From positions 1 to 17,853 of the forward strand of contig JAVBTR010000057.1 in NCBI GenBank assembly GCA_031556065.1: 17,853 nucleotides of DNA. Reading direction: 5' to 3'. Each line of letters begins with the position of its first letter. The first letter of the stretch is position 1. Below are positions 14,360 to 17,853 of this stretch, one piece after another. The notes under the pieces are model-generated. The model searched no databases and was not told the origin of the DNA. It worked only from the letters and a program-made list of their open reading frames with translations. Source of the stretch: JAVBTR01 sp031556065. GTDB lineage: Bacteria; Bacillota; Clostridia; Christensenellales; Aristaeellaceae. Made by a program: the position numbers and the translations under genes.

Positions 14360-16383
14360 CACTTTTCCTCGGGTTCCAAGAATACCTCGTCATCCACGTG
14401 GGAAGGCACCACGTTGGGAATATCCGTTTCTTCCGGCTCGGAAGCAATGGGTTCCAGCGCTTCCTCTGTGGTACGGGGCTTCAGATCAGCTTCGTCACGA
14501 TCGCCGATTTCCCCTGTTTCCATTAAGGAAACAAATTCTTTGCGGCTTAAGGTTTCGTATTTGAGAAGCGCCTCAGCCAAGGCATCCAACTTATCCATGT
14601 TCTCCCGAAGGAGCTTCTTGGCGTTTTCATAGCACTGGCTCAACAAGGCAGCTACCTCACGGTCGATCTTGGCAGCCAGCTCTTCTGAATATTCCTTGCT
14701 GCGGCCATAATCCATGCCCAGGAACACCTCGCCGCCACCCCCTAAGTGAATGGTGCCAATGTTGTCGCTCATACCAAATTCTGTTACCATACGGCGGCAG
14801 ATCTCCGTAGCGTGCTTCAGATCGGAGGAGGAACCGGTATAAATATCGTCCAGGGCCAACTCCTCCGCTGCGTGTCCGCCTAAGGACATGGTTATCCGGG
14901 CCAACAAGCCCTTGCGGCCAAGGTTATCCCGTTCTTCAGCCGGCAGGGACAGGGTATGGCCCGCCGCCTGGCCACGGGGTACAATGGTCACCAGATGGAC
15001 TTCATCGCAGCCTTCCAGAAAATGGCCGATCACCGCATGGCCGCCTTCATGGTAGGCCACCAGCTTCTTATCCTTTTCAGATACCTTGTGACTGCGCTTT
15101 TCAGGGCCCATCTGCACACGCGCAATGGCATCCACCAACAGCTGCTGATCAATCTTCTTTTTCCGTGCCCTGGCAGCCAGAATGGCCGCCTCGTTCATTA
15201 CGTTTTCAAGATCCGCACCAGTGGCGTAGGGGGTACGCTTGGCGATGTTTGCCAAATCCACGTCTTCCGCCAAAGGCTTGCCCTTGGAATGGACCTTTAA
15301 AATATCCACCCGGCCGCCATGGTCGGGATAGTTGACCGTCACCTGGCGGTCGAAACGGCCAGGCCGCAAAAGAGCCGGGTCCAGAATATCCCGGCGGTTG
15401 GTCGCCGCCATGACGATAACGCCTTCATTTACCGCAAAGCCATCCATTTCAACCAGCAGTTGGTTCAAGGTCTGTTCCCGTTCATCGTGACCGCCGCCTA
15501 AACCGGCACCCCGATGGCGGCCCACTGCGTCGATCTCATCTATAAAGACGATGGCAGGGGCTGCTTTTTTCGCCTGATCGAATAAATCTCTTACGCGGCT
15601 TGCGCCAACACCAACGAACATTTCAACGAAGTCGGAACCGGAGATGGTAAAGAAGGGAACATCCGCTTCCCCGGCCACAGCCTTTGCCAGCAGGGTTTTA
15701 CCCGTACCGGGAGGGCCCACAAGCAGCACGCCCTTTGGAATGCGGGCGCCCATTTCCATATAGGCCCTGGGATTGCGCAGGAAATCCACCATTTCTTGCA
15801 GCTCCTGCTTTTCTTCGTCCGCTCCAGCCACATCTTTAAAGGTAACCTTGTTTTTGCTGGAATCCACCATGCGGGCGCGGCTTTTGCCAAAGCTCATCAC
15901 CTTATTGTTGCCGCCGCCCTGCTTCATCATAAAGAAATACCACAGCACCAAAACAAGGCCCATGGAAACCAGGAAGGGCAGCAATTCCATATACCAGGGA
16001 GTAACCACAGGGGCCCGGTATTCAATTGAGAAGCTTAAATCGTTCACGCTTAGGGTTTCCGGTGAAACATTAAGCCTGGCCGCTTCAATTTTTAAAACCG
16101 TATCGTAAAAATCCGGGCCAATGGTGGTTTCAAAATCGTATGAACGCTCCGGGAAATCGGACCGGGCGATTTTGGAGTTCTTTTCAATCCCTACCAAACT
16201 CAGGTTGGAAGTGCGGATAGCCACCGCCTCCACCTGCTGGTTCTTAATCTTGGTTAACAGGTCGTCGTATTCAATGCGCTTTGTTTGCACAAGGCCCAAG
16301 CTGCCGTTTAAAATCAGGGCGATCAATAAGAATGCCGCCAGCAGAACAGCATAGCCCATAAACCCACGGGGCGATTTTTTCAA
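14359..16383 (-). CDS. ftsH: ATP-dependent zinc metalloprotease FtsH
   Basis: The 674-residue membrane AAA+ protease degrades misfolded membrane proteins and short-lived regulators. Domains in order are: membrane helix (about 10-32), small extracytoplasmic domain (33-130), second helix (about 132-152), AAA+ domain and protease domain. In the AAA+ domain are Walker A GPPGTGKT (223-230), pore motif FVG (256-258), Walker B VFIDEID (279-285) and the second region of homology with RPGRFD (340-345). The protease domain has HEGGH (445-449) and the third zinc ligand D521. The usual motif is HEAGH; the Ala-to-Gly change is outside the required residues. The start is TTG with AAGGAGG 9 bases upstream; the next ATG (16359) has no such site. 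The acidic tail is typical. Confidence 0.97.
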   Translation of the reverse strand: MKKSPRGFMGYAVLLAAFLLIALILNGSLGLVQTKRIEYDDLLTKIKNQQVEAVAIRTSNLSLVGIEKNSKIARSDFPERSYDFETTIGPDFYDTVLKIEAARLNVSPETLSVNDLSFSIEYRAPVVTPWYMELLPFLVSMGLVLVLWYFFMMKQGGGNNKVMSFGKSRARMVDSSKNKVTFKDVAGADEEKQELQEMVDFLRNPRAYMEMGARIPKGVLLVGPPGTGKTLLAKAVAGEADVPFFTISGSDFVEMFVGVGASRVRDLFDQAKKAAPAIVFIDEIDAVGRHRGAGLGGGHDEREQTLNQLLVEMDGFAVNEGVIVMAATNRRDILDPALLRPGRFDRQVTVNYPDHGGRVDILKVHSKGKPLAEDVDLANIAKRTPYATGADLENVMNEAAILAARARKKKIDQQLLVDAIARVQMGPEKRSHKVSEKDKKLVAYHEGGHAVIGHFLEGCDEVHLVTIVPRGQAAGHTLSLPAEERDNLGRKGLLARITMSLGGHAAEELALDDIYTGSSSDLKHATEICRRMVTEFGMSDNIGTIHLGGGGEVFLGMDYGRSKEYSEELAAKIDREVAALLSQCYENAKKLLRENMDKLDALAEALLKYETLSRKEFVSLMETGEIGDRDEADLKPRTTEEALEPIASEPEETDIPNVVPSHVDDEVFLEPEEK

Positions 16384-16423
16384 AACAGGAGTCCTCCTTA
16401 AGTGATATGGTCTTCAAACACAC

Positions 16424-16453
16424 ATTATATCATATCGCCCCCACCAATGGCAA
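16424..16453 (-). promoter_or_regulatory. Promoter of the ftsH operon
   Basis: TTGCCA (16448-16453) and a perfect TATAAT (16424-16429) on the minus strand are 18 bases apart. A TG one base upstream of the -10 makes it an extended element (TGATATAAT). The start would be near 16417, giving a leader of about 34 bases. It begins just 12 bases after the hpt stop, with no hpt terminator between. Confidence 0.78.
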
Positions 16454-16464
16454 ATGATACCTTC

Positions 16465-17022
16465 TTATTTTGTGTAAATTTTCGGGTCCAGCTCTCCAAT
16501 TTCCGGAAGATTACGGTATTTTTCCGCATAATCCAAGCCGTAGCCTACAGCGAAGGCATCCGGCATATCAAAACCATAGTAATCCGGCTTTAAATCCACC
16601 TTGCGGTTACAGGGCTTATCCAATAGCGTTACAATCTTCACCGAAGCCGCTTTTCTTAGCTCCAGTGTCTTTTTAAGGGTGCTAAGAGTCAACCCCGTAT
16701 CCACAATATCTTCAACGATAATCACGTCTTCCCCTTCAATGCTCCTGTCCAAATCCTTCACAATGCGCACCTTGCCCGAAGAGGTGGTGCCATCCTGGTA
16801 GCTGGAAAGGATCATGTATTCGGTACGGATGGGCAGGTCTACATGGCGGATCAAGTCGCAGAAAAACATGGCCGCCCCTTTTAAAATGCAGATCATCACC
16901 GGTGCCCTGCCCTTATAATCCCTTGTAATCTCCCCGCCCAGCTTTTCTACCACCTGGGCAATATCCTCCTTTGAAAAAACCAGTGTCTTTAAATCCTCAT
17001 ACAATGCGCAATCCTTGTTCAT
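16465..17022 (-). CDS. hpt: Hypoxanthine phosphoribosyltransferase
   Basis: The 185-residue enzyme converts hypoxanthine or guanine with PRPP to IMP or GMP in purine salvage. The PRPP-binding motif VIIVEDIVDTGLTL lies at 100-113, with ICILKGA (44-50) and the flexible-loop SSYQDGTTSSG (73-83) also characteristic. The C-terminal base-recognition region includes VDLKPDYYGFDMP. The length is normal. AAAGGA lies about 10 bases before the ATG. It follows tilS by 15 bases, and ftsH comes next, the conserved tilS-hpt-ftsH order of Bacillota such as Bacillus subtilis. Confidence 0.96.
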   Translation of the reverse strand: MNKDCALYEDLKTLVFSKEDIAQVVEKLGGEITRDYKGRAPVMICILKGAAMFFCDLIRHVDLPIRTEYMILSSYQDGTTSSGKVRIVKDLDRSIEGEDVIIVEDIVDTGLTLSTLKKTLELRKAASVKIVTLLDKPCNRKVDLKPDYYGFDMPDAFAVGYGLDYAEKYRNLPEIGELDPKIYTK

Positions 17023-17037
17023 TTGTGCTTCTTCCTT

Positions 17038-17853
17038 TCATTTAAGCCACGGCATAGGGTGGCACGATGTCATTCGTATGGCTTCCATGTTCAGGTCCAC
17101 CTTTAACAGCTGGCTGGCTCCCACCCCCGGCACCCAAAGCACCTGTGCTCCTTTGGTCAAAAGAGGGATAAGCCTGCGAAAAGGGCGGTCTACTTTATGG
17201 TTTGTAAAGTAATCCTGCAAGGATTGGCTGCCTTTTAAACCAAAGGGGCAAATGGTATCTCCCTGCTGCCAATAGCGCCACTGGGCGCCTTCCAATGCAG
17301 CTGCATTGATAGCCTGGGTTCGTTTGCCATCCCCGAAGCCCTTTCCAATGCCGTCCATTTTCACCGCCGGTTCAAAGGGCTTAAGCTTATGGGGCAAAAA
17401 AACATAGCGGTACCCGCTTTCGGCCACCAGGCCCTTTTCCAGGTTCACCTTCGCCCCCGGACCTTCAAAGATAAGCCTGTCCAAAGCCAAAGTGGTTTCG
17501 TAATCGCATTGCCCCGCAAACAGCCTCAAAGCCCGCAGCCGCACAGCCTTATTTAAGGCCCGCAGCCCTTCCAAAGGCAAATAAGCTTCGTTTGAAATGC
17601 AGCCCTTTGCCACTTGCTCCAAATAGGCATCCTCCAGGGCGGTTAATTCTGCCGCCTGGGCCATTTTCACTGCCGCTCCCGGCGCGAGGGCCTTCAATTG
17701 AGGCATGATGTTCAAGCGAATGGCGTTTCTAAGATTGTCCGGCATGAAATTGCTTTGATCCTGCCTGTAAGCCCCCGCGATCTGCTCCAAAGTGGTTTTT
17801 TCCACCTTTAAAAGGGGGCGTAAAACCCGCATGCCAAACAGCTCTTTTTCCGC
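17038..17853 (-). CDS. tilS: tRNA(Ile)-lysidine synthase TilS, C-terminal part (cut by window edge)
   Basis: The frame is open to the right edge, so the visible 271 residues are the C-terminal portion; the N-terminal PP-loop ATPase domain lies outside. The segment starts with ELFGMRVLRPLL and continues into DQSNFMPDNLRNAIRLNIMP, both typical of TilS just after the catalytic domain. The C-terminal domain has FGLKGSQSLQDYFTNHKVDR and ends in the usual beta-rich region. TilS attaches lysine to C34 of the AUA-reading tRNA-Ile, changing its codon and amino-acid specificity, and is essential in most bacteria. Its position before hpt supports the assignment. Confidence 0.93.
   Translation of the reverse strand, partial: AEKELFGMRVLRPLLKVEKTTLEQIAGAYRQDQSNFMPDNLRNAIRLNIMPQLKALAPGAAVKMAQAAELTALEDAYLEQVAKGCISNEAYLPLEGLRALNKAVRLRALRLFAGQCDYETTLALDRLIFEGPGAKVNLEKGLVAESGYRYVFLPHKLKPFEPAVKMDGIGKGFGDGKRTQAINAAALEGAQWRYWQQGDTICPFGLKGSQSLQDYFTNHKVDRPFRRLIPLLTKGAQVLWVPGVGASQLLKVDLNMEAIRMTSCHPMPWLK

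Noticed and set aside
1..17853. tRNA, rRNA, CRISPR array, insertion sequence or prophage genes
   Set aside because: No cloverleaf-like sequences, regularly spaced repeats, transposase, integrase or phage-like proteins were seen on either strand by eye.

Overview
All recognisable genes in this window lie on the minus strand, so transcription runs from high to low coordinates. The tilS-hpt-ftsH order, the purine-rich AGGAGG-type ribosome binding sites, the GTG and TTG starts, the VanW, DegV, PepV and PfoR-like proteins, and the ABC exporter adaptors without an outer-membrane partner all point to an anaerobic, Clostridia-like member of the Bacillota with moderately high GC. I cannot name a genus from the sequence alone.

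Layout in transcription order (right to left). (1) 17853-16465: the 3' part of tilS (tRNA-Ile lysidine synthase) and complete hpt. (2) 16453-11728: a strong promoter, then ftsH (TTG start), a PHP-domain phosphoesterase overlapping the ftsH stop, a membrane-anchored VanW-family protein, and a terminator. (3) 11737-10731: a single-gene degV unit with its own promoter and terminator. (4) 10715-8170: malY/patB-like C-S lyase followed 11 bases later by the dipeptidase gene pepV. (5) 8169-7712: an unusual gene-free stretch of 458 bases, mostly filled by a repeat-bounded, highly foldable element. (6) 7711-3653: a MacAB-like ABC export operon (adaptor, ATPase, permease, second secreted adaptor) ending at a terminator. 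(7) 3543-1909: a secreted 5'-nucleotidase whose promoter is nested inside the preceding terminator. (8) 1788-183: a promoter, an FUSC/aromatic-acid-exporter-like membrane protein and a PfoR-like PTS IIC membrane protein in a two-gene operon. (9) 124-1: a promoter and the start of a structured leader for a gene beyond the left edge.

Functionally this is mainly a housekeeping and cell-envelope neighbourhood: tRNA modification, purine salvage, membrane proteolysis, peptide and thiol amino-acid catabolism, lipid binding, export, and extracellular nucleotide breakdown. The best candidates for something undescribed are not genes. One is the element at 7814-8137, with 8-bp hairpins at each end and a long nested inverted repeat inside. 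A sequence- and structure-related hairpin (same 8-bp stem and 6-base loop, changed pairs compensated) occurs alone at 130-178. The other is the repeated arrangement in which a sigma-A promoter, TTGATT-17-TACAAT both times, is built into the terminator of the upstream gene (3560-3608 and 11709-11766).
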